In this document: one piece after another, positions 34,241-46,253 of the stretch
How the letters are laid out: every line of letters starts with the position of its first letter
Numbering within the stretch: the stretch's first letter is position 1
Assembly (NCBI GenBank): GCA_035222895.1
Contig: JAVYIG010000407.1
Coordinates: 546,209-610,208, forward strand
Length of the DNA: 64,000 nucleotides
Origin: Strongylocentrotus droebachiensis
Taxonomy: Eukaryota; Echinodermata; Echinoidea; Camarodonta; Strongylocentrotidae
Direction of reading: 5' to 3'
Program-made: the position numbers and the translations under genes
The notes under the pieces: generated by a model
The model's database searches: none
What the model was told of the DNA's origin: nothing
What the model saw: only the letters and a program-made list of their open reading frames with translations

Positions 34241-37200
34241 CGTAACATAGCTTCAATGCATAACATGTTTTTTCCTCAGGACTATTTTCACAATTGGAGT
34301 ATAGACTGTTATCCACTCATTTTTACCATTTTACCATTTTTATCCAATCAACGTTGCTGCTGACCCTCAAATAGGTGACCATCCTTGGGACCCCAGACTC
34401 AGAAGGTAATGGCAAGAAGATGGAGGCGATCAAGGAAGGCTTCTTCAAAGATGTTGACCTGGCTGTGACATTCATCCCATTTACCTGCCATGTCGCCAAG
34501 CCTATCATGCTGACTATCATGAGGCAAACCATCTGCTTCAAGGGCAAGGCAGCTCATGCATCAACCAGCCCCTGGGACGGGAGGAACGCCCTGGATGCTG
34601 CCATCCTGTGCTATAACAACATCTCAGTACTAAGGCAACAGCTCAAGCCATACATGCAGATCCATTGTAAGATCATGATAGCAATATAGCAATATTTTAA
34701 ACCCTTTTAGGATAGGCAATTTCTAAGGGCTAAATTGATCACTTTTCTTTTTCAAAGTGGCACCAATTATATTTGTTATTGCTATGTAATGTTGTTCTAG
34801 TAAAATGTCTTGTCTCTCAAAACAAAATGCTTAGCGAGCTGCATGATGTTGGAAAGTTTATTAGAAAAATATTGTTCGAAAAACAGTGGTTTTAAGCCTG
34901 TCAGCACGTTGTCATTTGAAGGGTTTTAAAGATCATTTTCTTTTTCAAAATTCCTGGTGTTAAAAGCAATGTGGTTATGCAAGATAATGCAACAAAAAAG
35001 GATACAGTGGGTGGAGACATTTTTGCCCTTTCTTAGGAGCCAGAGCATATAACACTGAGTTCCTATAGGGAATATATTCATTCAGATGGTCATATCTCAG
35101 CCAATACTTAACATATTCACTTGATTTTCGACATTTGGACATTATTTTTGATGTTCTTTCGGAAAATGAAGAAAAAATTGAGAAATTCTAAAAATAGATT
35201 TTTGATGACGGCACACTTCACCACTCTATACTGAGGTTTAGTGCATTGGAACCTTAATATGCAAAAGTAGTGAATCTCCACTACATGGGGCTTCCATTTA
35301 ATATCCTATCTCAGGGACTGAGTGTTTTCCACTTAAATCTATTTTGTGTCTAATGTCTATGAAACGGGACAACGCAGGCTTCAGTCACCTGCCTGGGTTG
35401 AATTCAGTTTGACAGGCAGATGCTTTACTGACTGAGCAAAGTAGCCTCCTTTAACTATTGACATTCATTTATCTGTTTGTTCAAGTGGGTCATGTGTGTT
35501 GAAAAGGCTTGTCTCAATGGTAATGCCAGATATTTGTGCTTGAGGAAATCAATTCAGTGCATTACATACAGTTGTACACAGCAGTTTCCTCAAATCTATC
35601 ATCTTGTTAATGAACGTGACGGACATGTGCGCTATTATAAGAAGCCACCATTATTATTATCAGGTGGGCTGTATCTAATACAGACCACCTTATATTTTTG
35701 TTAAAATCGCCTTTATTTATTATTTATTTATTTATTAGGTGGGCTGTATCTAATACAGACCACCTTATAATTTTGTTAAAATTGCCTTTATTATTATTAT
35801 TATTATTATTTATTTTTCTTATTTCGACCCACTTTTTTGTAGGCAAGATAACTTGAAAATGGTTTATTCAAATACCTTGAAATTTGGCACACATATGTAT
35901 AGGCATATGGAGAAAACACGGCTATGTTTTCAACCTTGACCTTGACTGATGACGTCATCTAGGCGCCATTTTGTGAACAATTTTGGAAATCAACTTATGA
36001 TCATATCTTCATAACCAAAAGTAATATCTCATTCATATTTATCATGATCAAGGTCAATATCAGTCCGGTCAAATTCAGGTCAAAAAACGCGCGCGTGCGC
36101 GTACGTCCGCGCGTCATTACGCGCGCAAAAATTGTAAATGCTCGAAATCGTCTTAAATTTTTTTTGCATACGTTTCAGGTCATTTTAAGCATTTTATAAA
36201 AAATCGCGCGTAAGCACATGCGCGCGCGTTTTCGCGCGTAACACCATTACAAAACATAAAATCGCCATTTTTTTTTCTTCATGATATTTATTATATTTTT
36301 TCAAGGAATTTGATACCATGTTTATCTCTTTATGACCATTAATAACAAGATGAGCGTCAATTCAAGATAAATGTCAGTGCGCGCGAGCTCTTTTAATACA
36401 TAGCATATATGGGCAAAAACATGCCTATACAAAATTCATTATAGCTCTTTGGAATGAACCGTGACCTTCAATTTTTTTTCATATTTAGATAGAGTATGAG
36501 TGGGAGATATGATTCCATGTCTCATTTGGCCATTAGGTGTATCGTGACATCATCATAATGGCCTTGGAACTCAAAATACGAATTTGCATATTATGACGTC
36601 AGCATATTTATGTAAAATTGATTGTATCTCTGTAAATATTGATCGATTTTCTTAAAAATTTCGATATGTTGTAGCTAAGACAATTCTCTATCAGCTCAGT
36701 AAAAACCATTTTTCATTTTGATGACGTCATCATACTGAAAATCTCGATTAAAGGCCTCATGTCAAAAGGCCTTCATAATTTTATCCCTATAGAAGGTGAA
36801 TTTCGTTCACGTCATGAAACTACATGATATTGTTTTTCAAGAATATTTAAGCAGTATCTCGCTTATTTTTGCTCTATTTTGTCTCAAATTTAAGTTGACC
36901 AGCCCACCTATACTTGTTCCAAACAAGTATTATATGTCTAGTTTATTTTTCTTATTTCTACCCACTTTTTTGTGTTCAAGATAATTTGAAAATTGTTCAA
37001 TCAAATACCTTGAAATTTGACACACATATGTATAGGCATATGAACAAAACACAGCAAACTTTTCAACCTTGATCTTGACTGATGACGTCATCTAGGCGCC
37101 ATTTTGTGAAATTTTCTGAAAATATACTCATGATCATCTTTTCATAATGGTATGTCATTTCTCATTCATATTTATCATGATCAAGGTCAATATCAGTCCG

Positions 37201-39342
37201 GTTAAATTCAGGTAAAAAAACGTGCGCGTGCGCGTACGTCCGCGCGTCATTACGCGCGCAAACATTTTAAAAACTCAAAATCGTCTTTAATTTTTTTTGC
37301 ATACGTTTCAGGCCATTTTAAGCATTTTATAAAAAATCGCGCGTACGAGCATGCGCGCGCGTTTTCGCGCGTAACACCATTACACAACATAGAATCGCCA
37401 TTTTTTTTTCTTTCATGATATTTCTCAAATTTTTTCGAGGAATTTGATACCATGTTTATCTCTTTATGACCATTAATAACAAGATGAGCGTCAAGTCAAG
37501 ATAAATGTCCGTGCGCGCGAGCTCTTTTATTACATAGCATATATGGGCAAAAACATGCCTATACAAAATCCATTATAGCTCTTTGGAATGAACCGTGACC
37601 TTCAATGTTTTTTCATATTTAGATAGAATATGAGTCGGAAATATGATTCCATGTCTCATTTGGCCAGTAAGTATATCGTGACATCATCATAATGGCCTTG
37701 AAACTCAAAATACGAATTTGCATATTATGACGTCAGCATATTTATGTAACATTGATTGTATCTCTGTAAATATTGATCGATTTTCTTCCAAATTTCAATA
37801 TGATGTAGCTAAGACAATTTTCTACAAGCTCAATCATCACCATTTTTCATTTTGATGACGTCATCATAGTGAAAATTTCGATTAAAGGCCTCATGTCAGA
37901 AACTTCATAATTTGCGTGTTATCCCTATAGAAGGTGAATTTCGTTCACGTCAGGAAACTACATGATATTGCTTTTTAAGAATTTTTAAGCAGTATCTCGC
38001 TTCTTTTTGTTCTATTTTGTCTCGAATTTTAGTTGACCAGCCCACCTATACTTGTTCCAAACAAGTATTATATGTCTAGTTATTATTATTGTTACCGTAT
38101 TTGCCGGCGATAAGGCCGCACCGCCGCATAGGCCGCACCCCAACTTTGACATCTCAAAGAGGGAAAAAAAAGAAAAAAAACGGACAAAACAAAATAATCA
38201 TAATTTTCTCGAAAACACTATTTTTTTTTACAAACTGATACCAAATTCATCAATATTCTTATAATTTACCGGAAGTTTAGCTAAAAAAGTGATCGCAGGC
38301 AGATTTGGTGTCCGATATATACCCCTACCACAATGTACGGTGTAATGCGAAACTGCATGAAATGGGAAACAAAATGGCGACTTCGGATGGATGTTCGCGG
38401 CAGCTCCGTTAAACAGTCCCTTCCTTTACTTTTGCAATGCATTGGCACGAACTTAGATCAAGATCTATCGGCAAATGTTGTGTTAGGACGTTTATTTTCG
38501 TCTTCATGTCAACAATGCAAGATAAAATTGTTGATAAGATGTGTGGAAATGTCCTGTATCATAGTGGTATAGTTATTTACCGTTCGCAGTCCCATATGCG
38601 CAAATTCGTGCTGGTTTTGACTTTCTTTTTTTTTTTTTTTTTACTCTTTCGCCATAAAGGCCGCACCCCGACTTTTTGATATTTTCTCTTCCAAAAATAC
38701 TGCGGCCTTTACGCCGGCAAATACGGTATTATTATAATAATAGTAATAATATGTATTTAGTATTTTTCTATATTATGCCATCCAACAGGTATCATCTCAA
38801 ATGGAGGATTAAGACCTAACATCATCCCTGAACAAACAGAGATGAAGTTTTACTTGCGTGCCCCTGACCACATCGAAATGGCCCACCTACAGCAGCGAGC
38901 TGATGCAGCCTTCAAGGCAGCTGCCCGAGCCACTGGATGTGAGCTGGAAATAGCCTTTACCCCAACACCCTACTCTAACCTATGCAACAGCTCCAAGTTG
39001 GCTGCGCTGTATCAAGAAGAAGCAGAGAGCCTGGGCAGCGTATTCACTACCAATGAAGAGATGGGCGGGAGACTAGTCGGGTCATCAGACTCTGGTAACG
39101 TGTCACACGTTGTACCGACCATTGCGCCAGCTTTCGACATTGCAAACGCTGCAAGCGCCACCAACACCCAGTCCTTTGCAGAGTTGGCAGGAACGGAGGA
39201 GGCACATAATCAGACCATAGTGGCTTCTAAAGCAATGTGTAAGGCGTTACTGAAAGCAATGTTGGATCCAGGCATCTTGGCCAGTATAAAGAGTGACTTT
39301 GAGAAGGATTCTTGCGCTGCATCTTTGACTGAATGGTCTTGA
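31563..39342 (+). CDS. PM20D2: M20D peptidase-family protein related to PM20D2, probable pseudoenzyme
   Basis: Three exons (31563-31952, 34375-34666, 38789-39342) join in phases 0 and 1 into an intact 411-residue frame, close to the usual ~430. PM20D2 proteins are amidohydrolase-fold dipeptidases that cut odd dipeptides such as beta-alanyl-lysine, in the cytosol. Family landmarks are clear: W-R-N-P-E-L (27-32), E-Y-D-A-L-P (91-96), G-T-P (135-137), the dimer-domain H-A-S-T-S-P-W-D-G (191-199) and G-N-V-S (330-333). Yet key residues are changed. The metal-binding C-G-H is T-A-H (102-104), the catalytic Glu-Glu pair is Ser139-Glu140, the His of the H-P motif is Ile164, and the C-terminal His of I-H-P is Ala340. 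The fold should persist but two-metal catalysis should not. Family alignment is from memory. The symbol marks homology, not orthology. Confidence 0.85.
32041..32798. mobile_element. MITE-like element in PM20D2 intron 1
   Basis: Starts TACCCGGTTTTCGGCCACTT and ends in the inverted form GGCCGAAAACCGG, then CTGACCGATTACCGGGTA, giving a TIR with a 12-bp indel. Interior ends also carry TTATCGGCCGA and TTACGGCCGC. No clear target duplication beyond TA. Confidence 0.5.
32965..33265 (+). repeat. Dispersed repeat, copy 1 (inverted at 51725-52015)
   Basis: Shares an ordered series of blocks with 51725-52015 in inverse orientation, including GGTGTCATCAATTGTCAC and TTTTGAGTGAAATCAG. It lies in PM20D2 intron 1. 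Confidence 0.7.
34208..34237 (+). repeat. (CT)n microsatellite
   Basis: About 15 CT units in PM20D2 intron 1, about 140 bp before exon 2. Confidence 0.9.
34375..34666 (+). CDS. PM20D2: PM20D2-like gene, exon 2
   Basis: Codes residues 131-227 and the first base of 228, between acceptor AATAG| and donor |GTAAGA. It joins in frame to the first exon (L-G-K then V-T-I-L-G-T-P). Confidence 0.85.
34667..35660. other. PM20D2 intron 2, first part
   Basis: Unremarkable intronic DNA. Confidence 0.4.
35663..38079 (+). mobile_element. Tandem non-autonomous Helentron/HINE-like element in PM20D2 intron 2
   Basis: Two ~1.1-kb bodies lie head to tail (about 35810-36941 and 36942-38079). Each ends in AGCCCACCTATACTTGTTCC with hairpin ACTTGTT-CCA-AACAAGT, nine bases, then CTAG followed by T: the Helitron-type 3' signature. 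Two 5' ends (35663 and 35738) carry GGTGGGCTGTAT, whose core is the inverse of the 3' CAGCCCACC, a subterminal inverted repeat as in Helentrons. TTA/TTTA microsatellites follow the 5' ends. The bodies contain a CG-rich GCGCGTGCGCGTACGTCCGC segment. No Rep/helicase is encoded. Confidence 0.65.
38093..38728. mobile_element. 636-bp MITE with TACCGTATTTGCCGGCG inverted ends
   Basis: Left end TACCGTATTTGCCGGCGATA then AGGCCGCA; right end TGCGGCCTTTACGCCGGCAA then ATACGGTA. The ~28-bp TIR is nearly perfect. Both flanks are TTA microsatellite, which blurs the target duplication. It sits 60 bp before exon 3 of the PM20D2-like gene. Confidence 0.75.
38789..39342 (+). CDS. PM20D2: PM20D2-like gene, exon 3
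   Basis: Codes the rest of residue 228 to 411 and the TGA stop, after acceptor CCAACAG|. It includes I-I-S-N-G-G-L-R-P-N-I-I-P, diagnostic for PM20D2 relatives. Confidence 0.85.
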
Positions 39343-39573
39343 GTATGATGAATTCATGATAGCACTGTTGCAGTTAATATTTGCCAGGGCTCAATGGTTA
39401 CTCAGGAGTCTTTCAAAAAATTTGAAAACAAGAGGATCACTTTGTATCTCTTTAAGGAACATTATCCCCTGACATTCAAGAAATCAACTTCAGGCAGTTT
39501 AAATAGCCTTGTCCACCACTATCTGACATATACAAACAGTACAATGACATATCCAAACAGATATTATTTAGGA

Positions 39574-39579
39574 AATAAA
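39574..39579 (+). promoter_or_regulatory. Likely poly(A) signal of the PM20D2-like gene
   Basis: AATAAA 232 bp after the stop codon. Confidence 0.5.
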
Positions 39580-40494
39580 ATACGGAATTAGAATTGCCCT
39601 TGAGTTGATTTCTTGAAAGTCTTTGCCGTCATTATGTGGATCAATTGTTTACATTTGAGGTTCATTGCGGGCTGTCATAGTGTCATTTACAATTGGACCT
39701 CTGTGTGCATTGAGCCCTGTTTTTAGATCTGAACATTTATATTAAAAATGCACAATTTCTATCAGATATATTCCGAAACATAGATGACAGGACTTTTTGA
39801 AGTGTTAATTACTGCATGCATGTCATTTATCCTATTAGAGAAGTGTGAGCACACAATGATGCCTGTAATTTCAACAATCAAACCTTGTTGGCTGTACACC
39901 AATGGGATAAGAGGATATATAAGCAGTTGCTGGCAAAAAAAGTTTGGTAATACAAATTACAAAATAGTTTGATCTAAATTCTATGGAGCTGGCATCTGAA
40001 TAAATTTAATTATTACAAAATTGATTTGCATTTAAATAATAAAAACCCGTTTCAATGTTCAAATCAGTCATGATAAGAATGACTTTTGACAATTGTCGTG
40101 TTGCATGTACCCTTTACATAACAACATCTGTTGATTTTGTTTTGGGAAACTGATAGACTTTAAAAAATGGTATCCAGAACTTGAGATATTATTCTGCCAA
40201 ATCTTCAAGCATGACAGTTGTACATGTACCACTGATCTATACATTTGCTGGATAGATCACTATTGTATGCCATTGAAGCTGTTCATTGGCCACAATTCTA
40301 TCCCCTGCAAAAAAGCCAAATGAACTCTATAACTTAACGATAGCCAAAATGTTGTCTCACTTTTGTTCCACTTTTGGTTTAATTAGATTTCCAGCTGTCC
40401 TAGAAATGGGTGGCGTTAATCTTTAAAAAAAAAAAATTGTGTATGGCATGGTGTGAGATACTCCTAGTCTTTAGTCTATACCTACTAGGGGCCA
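39580..40494. other. Intergenic sequence
   Basis: AT-rich; nothing recognised. Confidence 0.4.
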
Positions 40495-41690
40495 TCAGTA
40501 AGTTCATAACCCGACTATGATGAAGCAGGTATTCAGTGACGTAATTATGTCTTATGAATACTTCATCTTTCCCATTTCTGTACAGCTGCACCCCAACCTA
40601 GGTATAAGAGCAGCCATTCAAATTGGAGTACCTGACTAAGTCAATGGATGTTGTTCAGCAACATGCAGTCATCCATTTCTTAGTTCAGAAGGAGCTGAAG
40701 GATATCTCTAAAGTGCTTAACACAATAATAGGGGACAATGCTCTTTGCTCTCTTTAAAGCTGGCTGGGTGAGCATTGATGATGACACACACAGTGGTCGC
40801 CCATACACTTCAGTTACAAATGACAATGTGCACTGTCCTGAGCAGACACGCACCTTTCCTCTTCCCTTGCCTCTTCTCAATGATCACCATACAGAGCATT
40901 TATTGTGTGAATGTGCTAAAGGAGTCCACCAGAGGCATCCCGGAAGATTGTGACCATGATCTTGCCAACTGAGCTTGGATGCTTCCACTGGCGGGACTCA
41001 GCCTTGCTGTCAGGATCAAAATTAGGGACCCAAATTTCATCCTGAGTAAAAAGTCTATCAAGGAAGTCCTCAGGGTCTGTTTTGTAGAGCTTTGGGATCT
41101 CTTGTGAAGCCTCATTGCGGATGTCTTACTGCTCAGGAGTCAGCAAACAGGGAACCCATCTTGCAGAAGCCTTGAACAAGTTGCGCAGATTATGTAGGAT
41201 AATTTCAACAGACCCAACAGACGTGCTCATTTCAGCAGTAATGTGTCACACCAATACGCACCTGTCCTCCTGACAAATTTCTCCACAGCACTCACACTGT
41301 CATCTGTTACTGAAGTGGATGGGCGACCCTGTGTGGGTCATCATCAATGCTTTCTCTACCAGCTTTGAAGACAGCTGCCCATTTCTATACTGTGGAGTTG
41401 TCAAGAGCATGGTCCCCCTAATGTTATCACCAGTTCCTCATTGATATCCTTCAGCTCCTTCTTCTGTAGCACCATGAAACAAATAACTGCACGTTGCTGA
41501 ATAGCATCCATTCACCTAGTCTTTTCTTTTAAAGTCCCAGGTACTCCAATTTGTAAAAAGGTATAAACCTAGGTTGGGTTGCTGCTGAACTTATATCTTG
41601 TCACCTGTATTGGGAAGATGAAATGTTCAAACAACATGTACATCACTGAATACCTGCTCTTTGATAGTCAGGCTATGAAAGCTCCTTGTG
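40495..41690. mobile_element. Palindromic mariner-family transposon relic
   Basis: Both sides carry inverted copies of the same 5' region: outer block GCAGGTATTCAGTGA, then CCCAACCTAGG, then the transposase N-terminus. The plus-strand copy (about 40647-40850) and the minus-strand copy (from about 41512 downward) both encode the A-V-I-H/C-F start and an S-I-D-D-D-x-H-x-G-R-P linker motif of mariner transposases. The minus copy continues to about 40900 with a Q-D-E-I-W motif (the first catalytic Asp context, D-E-T-W in active enzymes) and Q-W-K-H-P-S-S, then G-K-I-M. Both frames have stops and shifts. The C-terminal half is missing. Confidence 0.75.
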
Positions 41691-42248
41691 CATGATAAAA
41701 TAGAACATTGATGCAGTTATAGGCATGTGAAACTACATGTAGTGTGCAAATTTTCAATGCCAAAAATATGGGTGTGTTGGTGTTTCTTTTTTTCTTGTTT
41801 AAATTACATGTGATTGTTAAAACTGTTACTCTTAGCAATTATTTTTATATTTCGTTTGATGCTGCATTCTAGTGTCAAAGATGGAAAATGCCATATTTGG
41901 GCCTCTTAGAAATCCTCTTGTAAAATTGACACTCAACAGTTCATACTATTATTTTAGCAATCAAAGTTAATGTGTGGGTATGGTATTGCTACATACATAT
42001 GTTCTATTGCTGTAAAATCATAGATACATATTTGAATATTTTATTGCTTACTTAACATCAACATGCAGTTCTGAAATACAGTCTTCTAATACCGGTAAGC
42101 AATTAGCTTGTGTTCTACCTACCAAGCTTTTACCCAGTGTACTGTAGAGTGTAATCTATTTGATGTAGAATACTGGCTGATGTGTGTTCAGTAGTAAATG
42201 CAGTATCCACAAACTCATGGATAGTTTTATTATGGTTGTTTGAGGGTG
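41691..42248. other. Intergenic sequence
   Basis: Nothing recognised. Confidence 0.4.
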
Positions 42249-42440
42249 TATTTTGAAGTGATATGAGTAACCATGTACTGATAAGTTGACTTTCTTTATT
42301 TTGAAGTGATATGAGTAACCATGTACTGATAAGTTGACTTTCTGTATTTTGAAGTGATATGAGTAACCATGTACTGATAAGTTGACTTTCTGTATTTTGA
42401 AGTGATATGAGTAACCATGTACTGATAAGTTGACTTTCTG
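42249..42440 (+). repeat. 48-bp minisatellite, four nearly identical units
   Basis: Unit TATTTTGAAGTGATATGAGT, then AACCATGTACTGATAAGTTG and ACTTTCTG. Copies differ at only one or two positions, so the array is recent. Confidence 0.95.
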
Positions 42441-42657
42441 TATCAGCTAAAACTGATATTTATCAAACATTTGTCATCATTACATATATAGGTACCGTAT
42501 TTCAAATATCTTCCTATTTTTATTATGTTTCTTCTATCTTTGATACTTATACCAGCTGCACAGGAAAACATGTGACAACAACCAAAGTGACCATATGTTA
42601 CATTTTAAGTGTGTTGGACAGTAAAATTAAAACAGAAGTATTGTACTGTAAATTGTA

Positions 42658-42955
42658 GAGGTGTTGTGGTGGAGTGGATATATGTCACCTGACTGTGGAT
42701 CACAAGGTCTCAGGTTTGAGTCCTGCCGCGGCACTAATGTCCTTTGGCAAGAAATTAATGTACATTTGCCACTCTCGACCCAGTTGAGGTAAATGTGTAC
42801 CAGTGGCAGTAATTAATTACTTGAAATGCTAGAGCTCCATGATGGCAGCCATGCTAAAGCAAGGGTAATCATTTCCAAAGCTCTTTGGAAGCGCATAGAG
42901 ACTTTATAATGTGATATGCACTACGGTATAAAAGAATTGAATGTTATTATCCCCT
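42658..42955 (+). mobile_element. tRNA-derived SINE
   Basis: A tRNA-like head with an A-box-like TGGTGGAGTGGAT and a B box GGTTTGAGTCC, followed by a SINE body with AGCTCTTTGGAAGCGCATAG and a short TTATTAT tail. Confidence 0.75.
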
Positions 42956-44424
42956 CGCCCACAAAGTCGGAGGGGATATAGTAATGCTGCCATCCGTCTT
43001 TCTGTCTGTAACAAATCTGGTTTCCATTTGATAACTGTAGGAAATTAATTCATACATTTTTTAAATTCTACATGTGAGTATTGAGATTGTGAGGCAAACG
43101 TGCCATCGATATGATGACCTGTTCCTCATTGCCCCCCCCCCCCCCAGGCTTTAATATATTTTGTCCTCACTGACATTGCTCCCACATAGTTTGGAAAGGC
43201 ATGAAGGCTGTATTTATTTATGGAACAATTGTTTTAGTATGTAAGTTTCAGATATTGCCTCTCTAACTGTGAATCTGAAATGCATGTATTCTGACCCCGA
43301 ACTGGCCCCCCATTTCAATAGTAATAATACCATCCTCATGTATTGTAATGTCATTATTTCAGTTTATTATCATTATAAGATACTTGGAAGTTGTTTCATA
43401 ATTTGGGTATATAAAAAGCATGCTGTATAAAAGGGGAATTAAATCTTCATACAATGTTGGCATTAAATGGAAACAGGAATTAAAAAAAAAAATTAGTGAG
43501 ATGCAGATACATTTGTGAATCAGACAAAGTGAGAAGGGTCAATTCTTTTTTAAATATCTGTGATTATAACTGATATGGAGAGCCTCCCATTCCTAATTCT
43601 ATGATATTTGTGAAATCATATGTGGTTTATACTTTTGTACTGATAATAAACCCTTTTCTTCTTTTTTTGTCATGATGGGAGGACAGAAACATTATTCTGA
43701 TTTGTAATGGGTGAAATTCTTTTTACATGTCAGGAGAACAAATGTGTCTGTTCCATAGTAAAAATTGAAGGAGCAAAACATTTGCAAGGAGTTTGCTTGC
43801 CATTTTATCTCCCTTCTTACAACCATCTTCTTTGTCTTCTTTTTCTTTCTTTCTTTCATTCTTTCATTCTTTTCATTTTTTGATAGAATTGAAAATTTAA
43901 AAATGTATTTTTTTTTAGTTGTACACTTGAGCACCTGATTTCATTGGAAAAATATGATATCATGTTAAGAATTTCTTTGAGTGTACTGGATTGAACAATT
44001 CTTTTGTTTATCAGCATGAACTTACAAATGTTTTTAGGATATTGATTCAATAAATTGTCTTATTTTCTCATTTATTTTTGTTTAATAGTTGCGATTCTCT
44101 TTTCTAAATCTCATATATTCTGAAAGTAAAAGATGATGAGAGTGCAAATTACCTTGAGAGACAAGATGATATTATGTTGAAAGTGACGTTAGTCTAGCTT
44201 TGATGAATGTTATATCCGTAATTCCTTTTTGACCATTGAAATATAATAGAGGCAAATCCCTATCGGACTCGGTAGTCTATTGTGGTCTAGCGCCATCTCT
44301 CGTTCATTACAGCACAGCAGCGCGGTGCGCCGTTCGCGCATATTTTTTGTACACATCTGTTTAGCCATTTTCGCGAAATATTTCCTAGAAGTGCTCTGGT
44401 AAAAGAGTCCAAGTCGTCAGCGTA
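42956..44424. other. Intergenic sequence
   Basis: A hairpin CCCCTCGCCCACAAAGTCGGAGGGG lies at 42951-42976, before CCATCCGTC and a TAACAAATCTGGTTTCCATT block also seen at about 56876-56912. The rest is unremarkable. Confidence 0.4.
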
Positions 44425-44796
44425 CTATAGTACATGTGCAAGCACGTACACCCAGGCAAGAGAAGATGATAGAAAAGGGAAAACAAGGATACAGTCTGAG
44501 TGGAGAGAATATGGAGAAGGAAAAACAAGGAAATACATTGAAGGAAAGAAAAGAGGATAAGCCAAAGGAAGAACATAGAAATACATTAAGAGCTAAGAGG
44601 ATTATAGATTCAGGTAAAGACTAGGAAAAATCGTGAAAGAAATACATAAAGAAGGAGAAAAGGATAGGCTAGATGGAAGGAAAAACAAAGAAATACATGA
44701 CGAAAGAGAAAAGGAGAAACAAAGAAATACATGAAAGAGAAAAGGATAGATTCAAGGAGAAACAAAAAAATACATCACGAAAGGGAAGAGGATGTA
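44425..44796 (+). repeat. Purine-rich degenerate repeat
   Basis: Repeated AACAAAGAAATACATGAAAG and AGAAAAGGATAG units of about 40 bp, leading directly into the GC-palindrome array. Confidence 0.6.
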
Positions 44797-45790
44797 CACC
44801 TCCCGCGCGAAGCGCCGAAGCTTTGACACTTAATTATATTATTAGAGAAAGAAGACGATTCGTTGTACCATTCCCGACTCTTAATTCTTGTTTCGCCCTC
44901 CCGCGCGAAGCGCAGAAGCTATGACGTTTCATTTAATTATTAGAGAAAAAAGACGATTCGTTATAGGCCTACGTACTGTTTTCGACTCTTAATCCTAGTC
45001 TGAATTCAGTTGCCCCCCCCCCTTCAAGCGCGAAGCGTGGAAGCTTTGACGTTTCATTAAATCATTAGAGAAAGAAGACGATTCGTTGTACTGTTTTCGA
45101 CTTTCAATCCTAATCTGAATTCAGTTTCCCCCGTCCCGCGCGAAGCTTTGACGTTTCATTAAATTATTACTTTCTATCCTTGCTGAAGCTAAGCGCCGTA
45201 GCTTTCACGTTTCATCAAATATAAGAGAAAGGAGACGATTCGTTATACGTACTGTTTTCGACTCTTAATCCTAGTCTGAATTCAGTTGGCCCCCTTGACT
45301 TCGAAGCGCGGAAGCTTTGACGTTTCATTAAATCATTAGAGAAAGAAGACGATTCGTTGTACTGTTTTCGACTTTCAATCCTAATCTGAGTTCAGTCAGT
45401 TCCCCCGTCCCGCGCGAAGCTTTGACGTTTCATTAAATTATTACTTTTTATCCTTGCTGAAGCGAAGCGCCGTAGCCTTCACGTTTCATTAAATTTAAGA
45501 GAAAGGAGACGATTCGTTATACCGCTCTCCACTCTTAATCCTAGTCTGAATTCAGTTGCCCCCCCCCCCCCCGCCCTCCCGTGCGGAGCGTGGAAGCCTC
45601 GACGTTTTATTAAATAGAGAAAGAAGACGATTCTTTGTACCGTTCTCGTCTCTTAATCCTAGTTTGAATTCAGTTGCCCTCCTCCCGCGCGAACGGCGCA
45701 GAAGCTTTGTCGTTTCATCAAATTATAAGAGAAAGAAGATGATTCGTTGTACCGACTCTTATAATCATTTTCTAAATTTTCAAAAATGTT
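44797..45790 (+). repeat. ~108-bp GC-palindrome array, third locus
   Basis: About nine units of the 13720-15215 family with locus-specific variants such as CTGAAGCGAAGCGCCGTAGC. As at 13.7-15.2 kb the array is followed by a CAAAAATGTT block and a pyrimidine-rich tract. Confidence 0.85.
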
Positions 45791-45939
45791 TCTTTTTCCG
45801 AAAAAAAAGTGACAATTCGTAGGGGAAAACAAATTGCCGGCCGACCGACATAATACATCTCATCGACTTCAAACTTCTGCATTGATATAGTACACGAGGA
45901 TTGAGCAAGAATACCGACACAGCAACATTATTATCTATG

Positions 45940-46245
45940 CGTATCTTCCTTGCCCCCTCGACGTCTCCACCCAACACCCCCCTTTCTCTCTTACTCCCAC
46001 CCCTCTTCTTACCCCCTCTCTCGCTCTCTTCTCTGTTTTATCCCCAGTTTCTTTGGTTTCCCTTTTCTTTCTTTTCCTTTCTTTCCTCTCCTTCCTCTTT
46101 TTCTTTCTTCTCTTTCTTTCTTCTCTTCTCTTTCCTTTCTTTTCTTTCTTTTCCTTTTTTTATTTTTTTCTTTCCCTTTCCCTCTCATTTTCCCCTCCCC
46201 CTTTTCTCATTTTTCCCGACAGCAGCGCAATTTTACCAACAATAT
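45940..46245. repeat. Polypyrimidine tract
   Basis: About 300 bp of CT-rich sequence. Overlapping Phe/Ser/Leu-rich frames here are artefacts. Confidence 0.85.
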
Positions 46246-46253
46246 TAAATTTA

